Assembly: GCA_964620605.1 (NCBI GenBank)
Contig: CAZUHQ010000009.1
Coordinates: forward strand, 1 to 64,000
Length of the DNA: 64,000 nt
Reading direction: 5' to 3'
Source: Thalassotalea_E sp964620605
GTDB lineage: Bacteria; Pseudomonadota; Gammaproteobacteria; Enterobacterales; Alteromonadaceae
Position numbers and translations under genes: made by a program. Positions 26,542-35,668 of this stretch are shown in pieces (position 1 is the first letter of the stretch; every line of letters starts with the position of its first letter). The notes below the pieces were generated by a model. It searched no databases. It was not told the DNA's origin and was given only the letters and a program-made list of their open reading frames with translations.

Positions 26542-27819
26542 ATGACGATATTTCAAAAAATGATTGCCCTGCCGGTACTGGCATTAGCTTTATTCAGTAG
26601 CTTCCTGCTCTATAGTTACTATGAGTATCAGCAAACTAGCATCAACATTGAAGAAATTCGCGATCACTATCTCCCCTTGCTAGAAGCAGTTAACGATAAT
26701 AACCATTTATTCAGTGAAATTCGCAGTAATTTTAAAGATGCGGTACTTGCCAGCGAGCCGTTATGGCTGCCAAGTACTAAACAGCACCAAGAAAAAATCA
26801 ATCAAAACTTTGCACTGTTAAAACAAAATTCACACCTGGTAAACCTTAAACAGCTTGAGCAACTTGAGCAGAGTTTTACCCGCTATTATGATCAGGCCTA
26901 TCTACTGGCACAAACGGTGATTAATAATGAAGAGCGGCTGATCGCCGAGCCTCAGCTGGTGCAAGACGTTGAGTTTTATCATAATGCAGCGGCGCAGCAG
27001 TTTAGCGCGCTCAAGCAAAGTATCCAGAACAGTTTTCGCCAAACGGTGGATGACACTAACCAGGTAATGAATCAGCTACTGTTTTTTGGCGCCATCATGG
27101 CGATTACCATTATGGTATTTTTAATTGTCGTCACGCTAGGTGTTTCTTTATCGACTCGGCGCAGCGTCTATCAGGTCATCGAGCGGATGAAGGGTTTTGC
27201 CATGGGCAATACCGATTTCAGCCAACGCTTACAGCGAAAAAACAAGGATGAACTCGGCTACCTGATCCACTGGTTTAACAAGTTATCGGATAAGCTGGAG
27301 CAAGATTACCTGTTACTGGAAACCGTTTCGATAACCGATAAATTAACCCAGTTGAATAATCGTGGCCGAACCGATAGTTACCTGCCGCAGGCGTTAGCAG
27401 ATGCCAACACCAATAGTCAGCAACTAGCGGTGATCTTGCTCGATATTGACCACTTTAAACAGATTAATGACAACTATGGTCATCTAATCGGCGATCAGGT
27501 ACTTAAAACCTTTGCCGCGATATTAAAGTCAACCGCCAGAGAGCACGACTTTATTGCCCGCTGGGGTGGTGAAGAATTTATCATTATCATAGCCAACACA
27601 GATAAAACCAATGCCGAGCACCATGCAAACCACATCAGAAGCAGTATCGAACAGCACAAGTTTCCTGAAGTCGGCCAGCTAACCGCCAGTTTGGGCGTTG
27701 CCCTTTCCAACGCCAATGATGGCGTAAGTAGCATAGTCAAACGTGCTGACGACTGCTTATATCAGGCAAAAAAACAAGGTCGTAACCAAGTGATAGTCGC
27801 AGAAAATAATGCAATTTAA
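26542..27819 (+). CDS. HAMP-GGDEF diguanylate cyclase
   Basis: Starting at ATG 26542, this is a 425-residue inner-membrane cyclase. An in-frame GTG at 26503 would add 13 hydrophilic residues before the signal anchor and is less likely. TM1 is at about 6-26, followed by a helical periplasmic sensor (about 30-170), TM2 (about 180-204), HAMP (about 205-258) and GGDEF (about 265-420). The active site is WGGEEF (GGEEF 342-346). An RxxD I-site (REHD) lies five residues upstream, so feedback inhibition is likely. It is divergent from the porin/binding-protein pair, which may supply its signal; that is inference. Confidence 0.9.
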   Translation: MTIFQKMIALPVLALALFSSFLLYSYYEYQQTSINIEEIRDHYLPLLEAVNDNNHLFSEIRSNFKDAVLASEPLWLPSTKQHQEKINQNFALLKQNSHLVNLKQLEQLEQSFTRYYDQAYLLAQTVINNEERLIAEPQLVQDVEFYHNAAAQQFSALKQSIQNSFRQTVDDTNQVMNQLLFFGAIMAITIMVFLIVVTLGVSLSTRRSVYQVIERMKGFAMGNTDFSQRLQRKNKDELGYLIHWFNKLSDKLEQDYLLLETVSITDKLTQLNNRGRTDSYLPQALADANTNSQQLAVILLDIDHFKQINDNYGHLIGDQVLKTFAAILKSTAREHDFIARWGGEEFIIIIANTDKTNAEHHANHIRSSIEQHKFPEVGQLTASLGVALSNANDGVSSIVKRADDCLYQAKKQGRNQVIVAENNAI

Positions 27820-27914
27820 CCCTTAAAAACCGCAGTGAGCAATCAGGGGTTAACGCAACCTTATTGCTGCCGAGCCTCGCAAAAAGTTAGAAATACGCGA
27901 TAGCCGCAGCAACC

Positions 27915-30248
27915 CTATAACTTAAACTGACTCACCAATTTACTTAGCATTTGATATTCTTGCTCAACCGCATTACAACATTTCGACGCTTCTTTCACTG
28001 AATTGTTATTTTCTTCCGCTAAGGTATTGATTTGCTCGACTTGCTCCGCCATGTCTTTACCGACCATGGATTGCTCCATAGTTGCCGAGGCAACCTGGCT
28101 ATTTTGCATCTCAATACTCGCCACTTGCTCGCTGATCAATTGAAAGGTTTCACCTACTTTTTCCGCGCTGACCAAGGTTTGCTCTACCATATCGGCAGCG
28201 CGAGTCATAACTTCCACCGATTCATCAGAGCCTTTTTGCAGATTCTCAATAATGGTTTGAATTTCCACCGTTGATTCCTGGGTGCGTTGTGCCAGAGTTC
28301 TCACTTCATCGGCAACCACGGCAAAGCCCCGTCCCTGTTCACCGGCTCTGGCTGCTTCGATCGCGGCATTCAGCGCCAACAGGTTAGTTTGATCGGCGAT
28401 ACCGCGAATCACATCAAGTACTGTCACTATATTTGTTGCCTGATCGGCGACAGTTTTAACGGTTTGGGTAGATTCGATCACGGTTTCACTTAAACTTTTC
28501 GTGACCTTAAGACTGTTGTTGATATTATCTGTGCCTAACTGCACTTGCTCGACCGCAATTGCACTCGCTTCACTGGATAAGGTTGCTGATTCGGCAACCG
28601 AATCTGAGGTAGTCGACATTTCTTCAATTGCTGCTGACAGTTGCATAGTTTTGTCGGTTTGCTCGACAGATTTTTGCTCGACCCAGTTAAAGTTTTCTCT
28701 TAGCTGATGCACCTGCTGATCCAGGATATTCGACGCTTTCCCCATACTGGTCAAAGTTTGCTGCATAATATCCATCATGCCGTTAAACGAACGCGATACC
28801 TGGCCAATTTCATCTTGTTCATCTTTGCCTAATCTGTCTTGAATGCGTTTAGTAAAATCCAGAGTTTGCGCTACTTCATTCACAGAGTTATTCAAAACCA
28901 AAATGGGGGCAGACAGGTAATTGCCCTGCCACAACGCGGTTAAAATGCCAACAGATACCAAAATCAGGGTACTGATTAACGAGGTAATAGTCAGCGATGA
29001 GCTAAGCTCCTCCGATGCTAGAAATGCTTCTTCTTGATCGATTTCACTTAATATCGCCCATTTATTACCTGCGATCTCAAATGCCGCATATGCCGATGCT
29101 ACCATGACACCGCGATAATCACTGATCAATTCAAAACCACTCCCGCCATTGATTGCCGCCCGCACCGCCTTAGTATCAACTTTCGCCAAACCTAAACTTG
29201 AGCCTTTGGCATCGATTACGGCAAGCTCTTTTTGTGGCACGCCCGCCTGCTTTAACGCCGCCAGATAAGCAGATTTATTTTCCGATAAAAAGCGACTTTG
29301 GCTACGCATCAAATAATCACTGCCGACCAGATAAGTTTCTCCAGAATCCCCCAGACCACGGGCACGCCATTGCCCATGATAGGTCATAATGTCATTGATC
29401 CTGTCGACCGGGGCCTGAAAAATCAGCACCCCTAACCGGGTTCCCTCGCTAATAATCGGTGAAGAAAAAAAGGCGGCAGCACTTTCATAAGACGGAGTAT
29501 AAGGGGCAAAGTCAGTCATAAAGACCTGGCCTTTTTCAGCATTCCTGGCACTTTCAAAGGCTTCTGCCAGACCTGAATTTGCAAATGCACCAACCGTTAA
29601 CGAGGTCGCATAGTCCAACTCTTTAAACACTGAGTAAACCACATTGCCGCTATTATCGACAATAAAGATATCGTAAAAGCCAAATTGCTGTAAAAACTGA
29701 CGATATTTAGGATGATATTTTTGGTGGACACTGTCGTATTGTGAGCCGTTATCCAAGGCAACCAGTTGATCTTTTTCACCTAGTGAATGCTGGTTTGCTG
29801 CTATATAACTGTATTGCAGCGCACTCGCCGTTGGCGATAGTGCGTCGACTAACTGGATGGCATTTAACTGGCTATCCTGGTTTTCCAGCTGATATTTTTT
29901 TAAGAATTCATCGTGATAATAGCCGGACAAGGCGCTGTGTTGCTGCTGTTTTTCCGGCAAACTGGCCTGCTCGCTATATTGCTGATAACTGGCGATAAAT
30001 GCCTGCGCAGCGTCTTCAGTCATGCTGGAGTCAGCCAGGGTCGCCACCTGCCGATTGATAGTATCAAAGTAATCAGTGATCTGTTCACGCTTGGCATCTC
30101 TTAAGCCAATTAATCTTTGTTCAACCTGGGTATATAAAGCGCTGGAAACATCGCTGGTCGCAATATAGGTAAGCAAGATGGAAGTCATCACCAAGGCAAT
30201 ACTCACCACGATGCCGACATTTAAGATGATCTTGGTTTTTAAACGCAT
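27915..30248 (-). CDS. Methyl-accepting chemotaxis protein with dCACHE sensor
   Basis: A chemoreceptor of 777 residues. TM1 (about 8-31) and TM2 (about 420-443) flank a large periplasmic double-CACHE-like sensor (about 38-410; GETYLVGSDYLMRSQSR). A HAMP domain and the long cytoplasmic coiled coil follow. The signalling tip is recognisable (VLDVIRGIADQTNLLALNAA, then GEQGRGFAVVADEVRTLAQR). No CheB/R-binding pentapeptide is seen at the C-terminus. CACHE sensors usually bind small organic molecules, but the ligand is not predictable. It is monocistronic. Confidence 0.93.
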   Translation of the reverse strand: MRLKTKIILNVGIVVSIALVMTSILLTYIATSDVSSALYTQVEQRLIGLRDAKREQITDYFDTINRQVATLADSSMTEDAAQAFIASYQQYSEQASLPEKQQQHSALSGYYHDEFLKKYQLENQDSQLNAIQLVDALSPTASALQYSYIAANQHSLGEKDQLVALDNGSQYDSVHQKYHPKYRQFLQQFGFYDIFIVDNSGNVVYSVFKELDYATSLTVGAFANSGLAEAFESARNAEKGQVFMTDFAPYTPSYESAAAFFSSPIISEGTRLGVLIFQAPVDRINDIMTYHGQWRARGLGDSGETYLVGSDYLMRSQSRFLSENKSAYLAALKQAGVPQKELAVIDAKGSSLGLAKVDTKAVRAAINGGSGFELISDYRGVMVASAYAAFEIAGNKWAILSEIDQEEAFLASEELSSSLTITSLISTLILVSVGILTALWQGNYLSAPILVLNNSVNEVAQTLDFTKRIQDRLGKDEQDEIGQVSRSFNGMMDIMQQTLTSMGKASNILDQQVHQLRENFNWVEQKSVEQTDKTMQLSAAIEEMSTTSDSVAESATLSSEASAIAVEQVQLGTDNINNSLKVTKSLSETVIESTQTVKTVADQATNIVTVLDVIRGIADQTNLLALNAAIEAARAGEQGRGFAVVADEVRTLAQRTQESTVEIQTIIENLQKGSDESVEVMTRAADMVEQTLVSAEKVGETFQLISEQVASIEMQNSQVASATMEQSMVGKDMAEQVEQINTLAEENNNSVKEASKCCNAVEQEYQMLSKLVSQFKL

Positions 30249-30682
30249 GGTCGTACCACCTCATAAACTGCCCATCCATGTGCTGACATATCCTTCTATC
30301 AATAGTAGGACAAATTCAGTATTTTGTTAGTCGAGCACAAACAAAATACTGATTAGCTATATGCTTTCCAATGGTTTTATACCAATTGCATTAAGTATTT
30401 AGTCGGTATTACAGTAAAACTCTGCTAAATCCGCTCATGCTAATATTCGAATTCATTCTAGCTCAAAAATAGACCGCAACAGTAAACAACCAAGCAGAAC
30501 GAACCTTCTGAGACTGCGTTCACTCTGAAACAATGCCATCCGCTACCTTGATCTGAATCATAATTAGTAGCTGTGATCTGAGGTATTGCTTTACTCATTA
30601 ATTAAGAATAAGTATCATTTACAGATTATCATTACCCAAGCGACATTTATTTAAAATTAAAAGTTAAAAGGAACCAAAGCAC
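30249..30682. promoter_or_regulatory. Divergent region, chemoreceptor / iron operon
   Basis: A 434-base gap without a gene. It holds a perfect 12-bp inverted repeat CAGTATTTTGTT...AACAAAATACTG with an 11-base loop at 30317-30351. A Fur-box-like site lies at 30603-30619. The middle (about 30375-30545) looks like old repeat debris and includes ACCAATTGCATTAAGTA. Confidence 0.5.
30603..30619. promoter_or_regulatory. Putative Fur box
   Basis: Read on the minus strand, AATGATACTTATTCTTA closely resembles the Fur site core AATGATAATNATTCTC. It lies 64 bases before the first gene of the iron operon, so repression by Fe-Fur is expected. Confidence 0.55.
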
Positions 30683-31495
30683 ATGAACCCAATAAGCAAA
30701 AAATGTCTATACATGCTTAAGTCTATGCTGGTATGTAGCGCGTTATTTTCAGTTTCAGTAAACGCTAACGGTCCAGTTGGCGAGCATGTAAACCACTTAT
30801 CAAAAAACCTACCCGCCTATGAGAAAGAAGTGCATTGGATTTTAGAAAAAGTCGATGACATCATCAGTCGTTATGAAAAATCAGGCGCCAAAGCAGCACA
30901 CGCAGAAGCAGTTGTTGAACATTGGGAAGCGGTTAAATTTCATGCCGCGATAGAAACTAACTATGTTTTGGTCTATGCCTCTATCTGGCAAGGATTATTC
31001 GCGGTAAAAGACGCGATTGATAACGGCTCACCGGCAAGCGCAGTCAAGCAAGAGCGTGAAAAACTGGCTCAAGCGTTATGGCAAGGGTTAGGCGCGGTAA
31101 AAATGGCAGCAACTTTTCAAGACAAAGGTTTATTAGCAAAAATTCAAACCCGTGAAGGTGCACCAAGCAACTCACTGGAAGCCCTAAGCACCATCAATAA
31201 TCGCTTAAACCGCGTGGTGGCAAAATACGCGGAAAAATTAACCGATACCTCAGTAAAAATAGTTGCGGAAACTTACCTTAATTTATTTGAAGGGGTTGAA
31301 GGTGAACTGATTGCCTTAGATGCGGAATTAGTAGAAGATCTGGAAAAAGATTTCAATGTCACCTTGCCAAAGGCGATAAAGTCAAACGCCAGTGTTGAGC
31401 AGGTACGTCAAATTGTCACCGCAATGACAGGCAAAGTCGACAACGCGTTAGCCTTGTTAACAGACAAAGCAAAAAACAAAAAGGACGTATTTTAA
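30683..31495 (+). CDS. Helical periplasmic protein of unknown function, iron operon
   Basis: A 270-residue protein with a signal peptide (cleavage near VNA, residue 28), led by AAAAGGAACC before the ATG. The mature part looks almost entirely alpha-helical, rich in Lys and Glu, with repeated helix pairs (VYASIWQGLFAVKDAID, ALWQGLGAVKMAA). His and Glu residues cluster in AHAEAVVEHWEAVKFHAAIE. I do not recognise the family with certainty. The helical repeats faintly recall the periplasmic domain of FTR1-type iron permeases. It is the first gene of the ferric iron ABC operon, three bases before the binding protein, so a role in periplasmic iron handling is plausible. Confidence 0.6.
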   Translation: MNPISKKCLYMLKSMLVCSALFSVSVNANGPVGEHVNHLSKNLPAYEKEVHWILEKVDDIISRYEKSGAKAAHAEAVVEHWEAVKFHAAIETNYVLVYASIWQGLFAVKDAIDNGSPASAVKQEREKLAQALWQGLGAVKMAATFQDKGLLAKIQTREGAPSNSLEALSTINNRLNRVVAKYAEKLTDTSVKIVAETYLNLFEGVEGELIALDAELVEDLEKDFNVTLPKAIKSNASVEQVRQIVTAMTGKVDNALALLTDKAKNKKDVF

Positions 31496-31497
31496 TA

Positions 31498-32535
31498 ATG
31501 CATCGCAGAACATTTATTCAGGCGCTCGCCCTTACCGGTTTAACTAGCGCCATGCCTGGCTTGTCTTTTAGTGCCTTTGCCAAGCCCATTAGTGGCATAT
31601 CGGTCGAAGATTTGCCCGCGCTTGACGGAGAGCTCACCTTGTACCTTGGACGAGGTGAAGGCGGCCTGTATGAAGATGTTCTCAATGCGATTAAAAAACG
31701 AAACCCCAACTTTAAATTGAACATTCGCCGAGGCCCAACCGCGGCGCTAGCCAACATGATTCTTGCAGAGGCGAAAGCTGGCATATCCCGCGCCGATATC
31801 TTTTGGGCGGTAGATTCCGGCGCCATCGGTCAAGTAGCCAGCGCAGGAATTGCAAAGTTATTACCGGCGGATATTAGCGCGCAATTTGCCCCGGAATTTC
31901 GCTTTAGTCATTGGGCACCTGTGACTGGACGCATTCGCACTTTGCCCTATAACCCGGACAAGGTTGGTAATAAAAAACTGCCAACCAGTATTATGGACTT
32001 GCCCAACAGTGAGTTACGCATTGCCTGGGCGCCGTCTTATGCTTCGTTCCAGTCATTTGTTACCGCAATGCGCCTTATCGAAGGTGAACAGGCAACCTTG
32101 ACCTGGTTAAAAGCAATGAAAGGCAAAGCAAAAAAATACGCTGGAGAGTTAGGCGTGGTGATGGCAGTTGAACGCGGCGAAGCAGATATCGGCCTGGCCA
32201 ATCATTATTACAGCTTGCGATTAAAATCGGGTAAACCAGATGCCAAGCTCAAATTGGCCTTTACCAATAACGACGCGGGCTGCCTGGTAAATGCCTCTGG
32301 CGTGCTAGCGTTAAAACAAAGTAAAACCGCTTTTGATTTTATTCGCTACTTGCTGACCAAAGAAGTGCAAAGCTACTTGGCCAATGAGGCATTTGAGATA
32401 CCGCTGGCCGGTAACTGTCCACCGCCCAAAGGCATTCCAACGTTAGATCAGATCTCTCCACCCAAAGTTGATCTTTCCAAGTTAGCCGATTTAAGACCGA
32501 CACTGAGCTTGATGCGTAAAGCCGGCGTACTATGA
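31498..32535 (+). CDS. Ferric iron ABC transporter substrate-binding protein
   Basis: A periplasmic binding protein of 345 residues of the FbpA/FutA class. The N-terminus HRRTFIQALALTG with twin Arg and a downstream hydrophobic stretch suggests Tat export, as in FutA. The pattern LTLYLGRGEGGLYEDVLNAI is the start of the type 2 binding fold. WAPSYASFQSFVTAMR and ANHYYSLRL (Tyr pair) recall the ferric-ion-binding tyrosines of FbpA. The last four bases overlap the permease start (ATGA), so the genes are tightly coupled. Confidence 0.85.
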   Translation: MHRRTFIQALALTGLTSAMPGLSFSAFAKPISGISVEDLPALDGELTLYLGRGEGGLYEDVLNAIKKRNPNFKLNIRRGPTAALANMILAEAKAGISRADIFWAVDSGAIGQVASAGIAKLLPADISAQFAPEFRFSHWAPVTGRIRTLPYNPDKVGNKKLPTSIMDLPNSELRIAWAPSYASFQSFVTAMRLIEGEQATLTWLKAMKGKAKKYAGELGVVMAVERGEADIGLANHYYSLRLKSGKPDAKLKLAFTNNDAGCLVNASGVLALKQSKTAFDFIRYLLTKEVQSYLANEAFEIPLAGNCPPPKGIPTLDQISPPKVDLSKLADLRPTLSLMRKAGVL

Positions 32536-34055
32536 AGTCCTGGCCAACATCTTATTTGATCGCGATTATCGTCGCGATATTGGCGCTATTACCAGTTGCG
32601 GTACTGGTTTCACTCGCAACTGACAGCAGCCAGTTATTTGATGCCTATAACATTGAGGTATTGACCAATACCTTACTATTAATGGCGATAACCGCCGGTG
32701 GCGCCGTTTTGTTGGGGGTTCCACTTGCCATTTTGCTAACCTATGTGCAGCTGCCGTGGAAAAAGTTTTGGCTGGTACTGTTTGCCGCCCCACTCGCCTT
32801 GCCTAGCTATCTTGGCGCCTTTACCTTTTATGCGGCGTTTGGCGAAAGCGGCGAAATCAGCCAGCTGACCGGGATTGCAACACCAAACTTTGAAGGGCTA
32901 TTTGGCGCCAGCGTTATTATGATCCTCTATACTTACCCCTTTGTATTACTAAGCACTCGCGCTGCGCTTAGTAGTTTAGATGCCAGCCAGGTATATGCCG
33001 CGCGCATCCTCGGCATGCCGCTGTTAACCAGTTTGTGGCGTGTTGCCTTGCCCCGTATCGCCAATGGTATTGCCGCTGGCGCCCTGCTGGCATCACTATA
33101 CGCCTTATCTGATTTTGGCACTCCGGCCTTTATGGGGTTAAATACTTTTACCCGCGTGATTTATGTTGAATATAACGCCTTCGGCTTAAGCCAGGCGGCG
33201 ATGTTATCACTACAGCTCCTGGTGATAGTTGCCCTGGTGTTATATCTGGAATCCCGAGTAAAAGGCAGCCAGGAGCCACCGGGCAAACATTTGATGTTCT
33301 GGCCAAGTATCCAGCAATCTCTTGCGATAATAGCCACTATTTTACCGATCGTATTATTCGCTATAGCTCTACCACTGGCAATTTTTAGCTTATGGTTATG
33401 GCGTGATGGCTTTGGCAACTTTGAACTCAGTTACGCTTGGAATTCTGCCAAGGCTTCGCTGTTAGCGGCGTTAGGCGCCATGATAATTGCCTTACCGCTG
33501 GCTCATGCTTCGCTAAAAGGTAAAGTCGGCAAACTGATGGAGCGCGTGGTGTTTGTCGGTTTTGGCATTCCTGGCATAGTCATGGGTACAGCGCTGGTTT
33601 ATCTTGGCCTGCAACTGCCGTTTTTATATCAAACCCTCACTTTGCTGGTATTGGCTTATATGTTGCGCTTTTTACCGTTAGCCATTGGCAGTGTCCGCAC
33701 CGCCACCGAAAATCTCGACAACTCATTAGTAAATGCCGCAAAAATTTTAGGGGCAAGCCCGCAAGAAGCATTTCGCAGGGTCACCTTACCCTTAACCATG
33801 CGCGGTGTCATTGCCGGTGGCGCCCTGGTATTTTTAGAAGCGATGCGCGAGTTACCCGCAACCTTATTACTTGGACCGACCGGTTATGAAACTCTGGCAA
33901 CTTATTTATGGCGCGTCTATGAAGCCGGCTATTTTGGCTTGGCTGCAGTGCCAGGGCTATTACTGATATTTATTTCTGCGCTTGGCCTAATGCTAATGTT
34001 AACCGGCGAGCGTTTTAACGACATAGAATTAACTAAAGGTTCAGAAAATAAATGA
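32532..34055 (+). CDS. Ferric iron ABC transporter permease (FbpB type)
   Basis: A 507-residue inner-membrane protein made of two fused permease halves with about 12 TM segments, as usual for FbpB/SfuB. Two EAA loops that contact the ATPase are visible (AARILGMPLLTSLWRVALPR near 155 and AAKILGASPQEAFRRVTLP near 402). It overlaps the binding-protein gene and the ATPase gene by four bases each, so the operon encodes a complete importer. Confidence 0.9.
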   Translation: MKSWPTSYLIAIIVAILALLPVAVLVSLATDSSQLFDAYNIEVLTNTLLLMAITAGGAVLLGVPLAILLTYVQLPWKKFWLVLFAAPLALPSYLGAFTFYAAFGESGEISQLTGIATPNFEGLFGASVIMILYTYPFVLLSTRAALSSLDASQVYAARILGMPLLTSLWRVALPRIANGIAAGALLASLYALSDFGTPAFMGLNTFTRVIYVEYNAFGLSQAAMLSLQLLVIVALVLYLESRVKGSQEPPGKHLMFWPSIQQSLAIIATILPIVLFAIALPLAIFSLWLWRDGFGNFELSYAWNSAKASLLAALGAMIIALPLAHASLKGKVGKLMERVVFVGFGIPGIVMGTALVYLGLQLPFLYQTLTLLVLAYMLRFLPLAIGSVRTATENLDNSLVNAAKILGASPQEAFRRVTLPLTMRGVIAGGALVFLEAMRELPATLLLGPTGYETLATYLWRVYEAGYFGLAAVPGLLLIFISALGLMLMLTGERFNDIELTKGSENK

Positions 34056-35065
34056 TTGAAATTAATAATTTAAGTGTCAACTATGGCACTAACACTGTCA
34101 TTAGCGATCTGAACTTTTCACTGGCAAAAAATGAAATTTTAATGCTGGTTGGGCCAACCGGCTGTGGTAAATCCACCATTTTAAAAGCAATTGCCGGTCT
34201 GCTGCCGATTGCTTCGGGCGAAATTAAGCACAATCACTGGATCGCCAGCGCTAGCAATCATCTGCCACCGGAAAAGAGAAAACTCGGTATGGTGTTTCAA
34301 GACTTTGCCCTGTTTCCGCATTTAACCGTGTTAGAAAATGTCAGCTTTCGATTAAAAGACCTGACATTAGCAAAACATTGGCTGAAAGTCCTTGGGCTAA
34401 GCGATTTTAGCCAGGTCAAACCGAGCCAGTTATCCGGCGGACAAAAACAGCGGGTGGCACTGGCAAGAACGCTGGCCCATCAACCGGAGCTGGTATTACT
34501 CGACGAGCCGTTGTCGAACCTGGATGCGGCATTAAAAGACGAACTGCGCTGGCAAATCCGCCAGGCATTAAAAACCGCTGGCGTACCTGCGATTTGGGTC
34601 ACCCATGATCAGGAAGAAGCGCTGTCGATTGCCGATAAAGTGGGAGTACTGAGAGCGGGAAAACTAGAGCAACTTGCCAGCCCTCATACTTGCTATGCCC
34701 GGCCTGTAAACAAATTTGTCGCCCGCTTTTTGGGCGATGCCAACTTTATCCCGGCGCAACTTTCTGCCAGTAAAGAGACAGCAAGCTGTGTGCTCGGGCA
34801 AATGCCAATCGTAGTAAACCAGAAGCTGCAACAAGCGGTTGAGCTCATGATCCGCCCGGAAGATCTTGATTTACAAGCCGACGAACAAGGCAGTGGAAAA
34901 GTGATTTGGTCACGCTTTGAAGGAAAAAGCAGACTATTTTTGATTGAACTTAGCAGTGGTGAACAGTTAAGGGTCAGAACCAGTAACTCAATGCGATTAG
35001 CAGATAATCAAACCGTTAGCATCAAGGTGAACAGCACGGCTGCCTTAAATGCTTATAATGTTTAA
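34052..35065 (+). CDS. Ferric iron ABC transporter ATP-binding protein (FbpC type)
   Basis: A 337-residue ATPase energising the importer. Walker A is GPTGCGKST (about 35-43), the signature is LSGGQKQR, Walker B is LVLLDEP and the switch His is in WVTHDQEE. A C-terminal regulatory TOBE-like domain begins near 240 (ELMIRPEDLDL). This is the last gene of the operon. A bidirectional terminator lies about 75 bases downstream. Confidence 0.92.
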   Translation: MIEINNLSVNYGTNTVISDLNFSLAKNEILMLVGPTGCGKSTILKAIAGLLPIASGEIKHNHWIASASNHLPPEKRKLGMVFQDFALFPHLTVLENVSFRLKDLTLAKHWLKVLGLSDFSQVKPSQLSGGQKQRVALARTLAHQPELVLLDEPLSNLDAALKDELRWQIRQALKTAGVPAIWVTHDQEEALSIADKVGVLRAGKLEQLASPHTCYARPVNKFVARFLGDANFIPAQLSASKETASCVLGQMPIVVNQKLQQAVELMIRPEDLDLQADEQGSGKVIWSRFEGKSRLFLIELSSGEQLRVRTSNSMRLADNQTVSIKVNSTAALNAYNV

Positions 35066-35080
35066 ATAACCACAATTAAG

Positions 35081-35095
35081 AGGAACATAGCCTTT
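35081..35095. repeat. Remnant of the dispersed repeat
   Basis: AGGAACATAGCCTTT matches the right end of repeat copies A and B (GAACATAGCCTT). Nothing else of the repeat is left here. Confidence 0.35.
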
Positions 35096-35138
35096 ACTAT
35101 AATGTAAGCGAAGTAAACAAGGATTGTCCATAAACCAA

Positions 35139-35166
35139 AAAGCCCCGACTCTTTGTCGAGGCTTTT
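35139..35166. terminator. Bidirectional terminator between iron operon and rnpB
   Basis: AGCCCCGAC-TCTTT-GTCGAGGCT forms an 8-9 bp stem with one G-T pair. A-runs and T-runs on both sides let it end rnpB (minus strand) and the iron operon (plus strand). Confidence 0.8.
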
Positions 35167-35176
35167 ATGAAATTTA

Positions 35177-35605
35177 GTGAGCTAGCCGATAAGCCGGGTT
35201 CTGTATCTCTTCCGAAGAAAAGTGACAATCATTCGTCTAGGCTATGGATCGCTCCATAGCTCAAGCAACCTACCCGGTTCCAACGCGAGCCACGCATTAA
35301 TTCCGAAGAACTAATTCCTCAAAATACTGGAACCCTATTTGGTCTTGCTCCGGGTGGAGTTTACCTTGCTGTCAACTGTTACCAGCGACCCGGTGCGCTC
35401 TTACCGCACCCTTTCAGCCTTACCTGTACTGCACTCTACCGAAATAGAAGCAGCCATCGGCGGTCTTCTCTCTGCTGCACTTGTCGTCGGCTTACGCCGC
35501 CCAGACGTTATCTGGCACCCTGCTCTGTGGAGCCCGGACTTTCCTCCCCTCTACCTGTCTATCCGAAGATACAACGGCAAAGCAGCGATTGTCTGGCCAA
35601 CTCGG
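35177..35605 (-). ncRNA. rnpB: RNase P RNA (class A)
   Basis: Catalytic RNA of RNase P, which trims the 5' leader of tRNA precursors. On the minus strand the 5' part reads GAGTTGGCCAGACAATCGC. The conserved P4 strand GAGGAAAGTCCGGGCTCC lies near 35530-35550, and the 3' part ACAGAACCCGGCTTAT with CGGCTAGCTCACT follows near 35177-35203. The length of about 429 bases is normal for a bacterial A-type RNA. Ends are estimated to within a few bases. ORFs crossing this stretch are spurious. A terminator follows directly. Confidence 0.93.
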
Positions 35606-35668
35606 CGCGCATTCTACCTTAAATAACACACTATCAGCAATGAAATTCAGTCTCCTAGTAAAAGTATT

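Noticed and set aside
30375..30545. Possible MITE with ACCAATTGCATTAAGTA end
   Set aside because: Only one end is suggestive. I find no matching inverted end or target duplication, so no mobile element is called.
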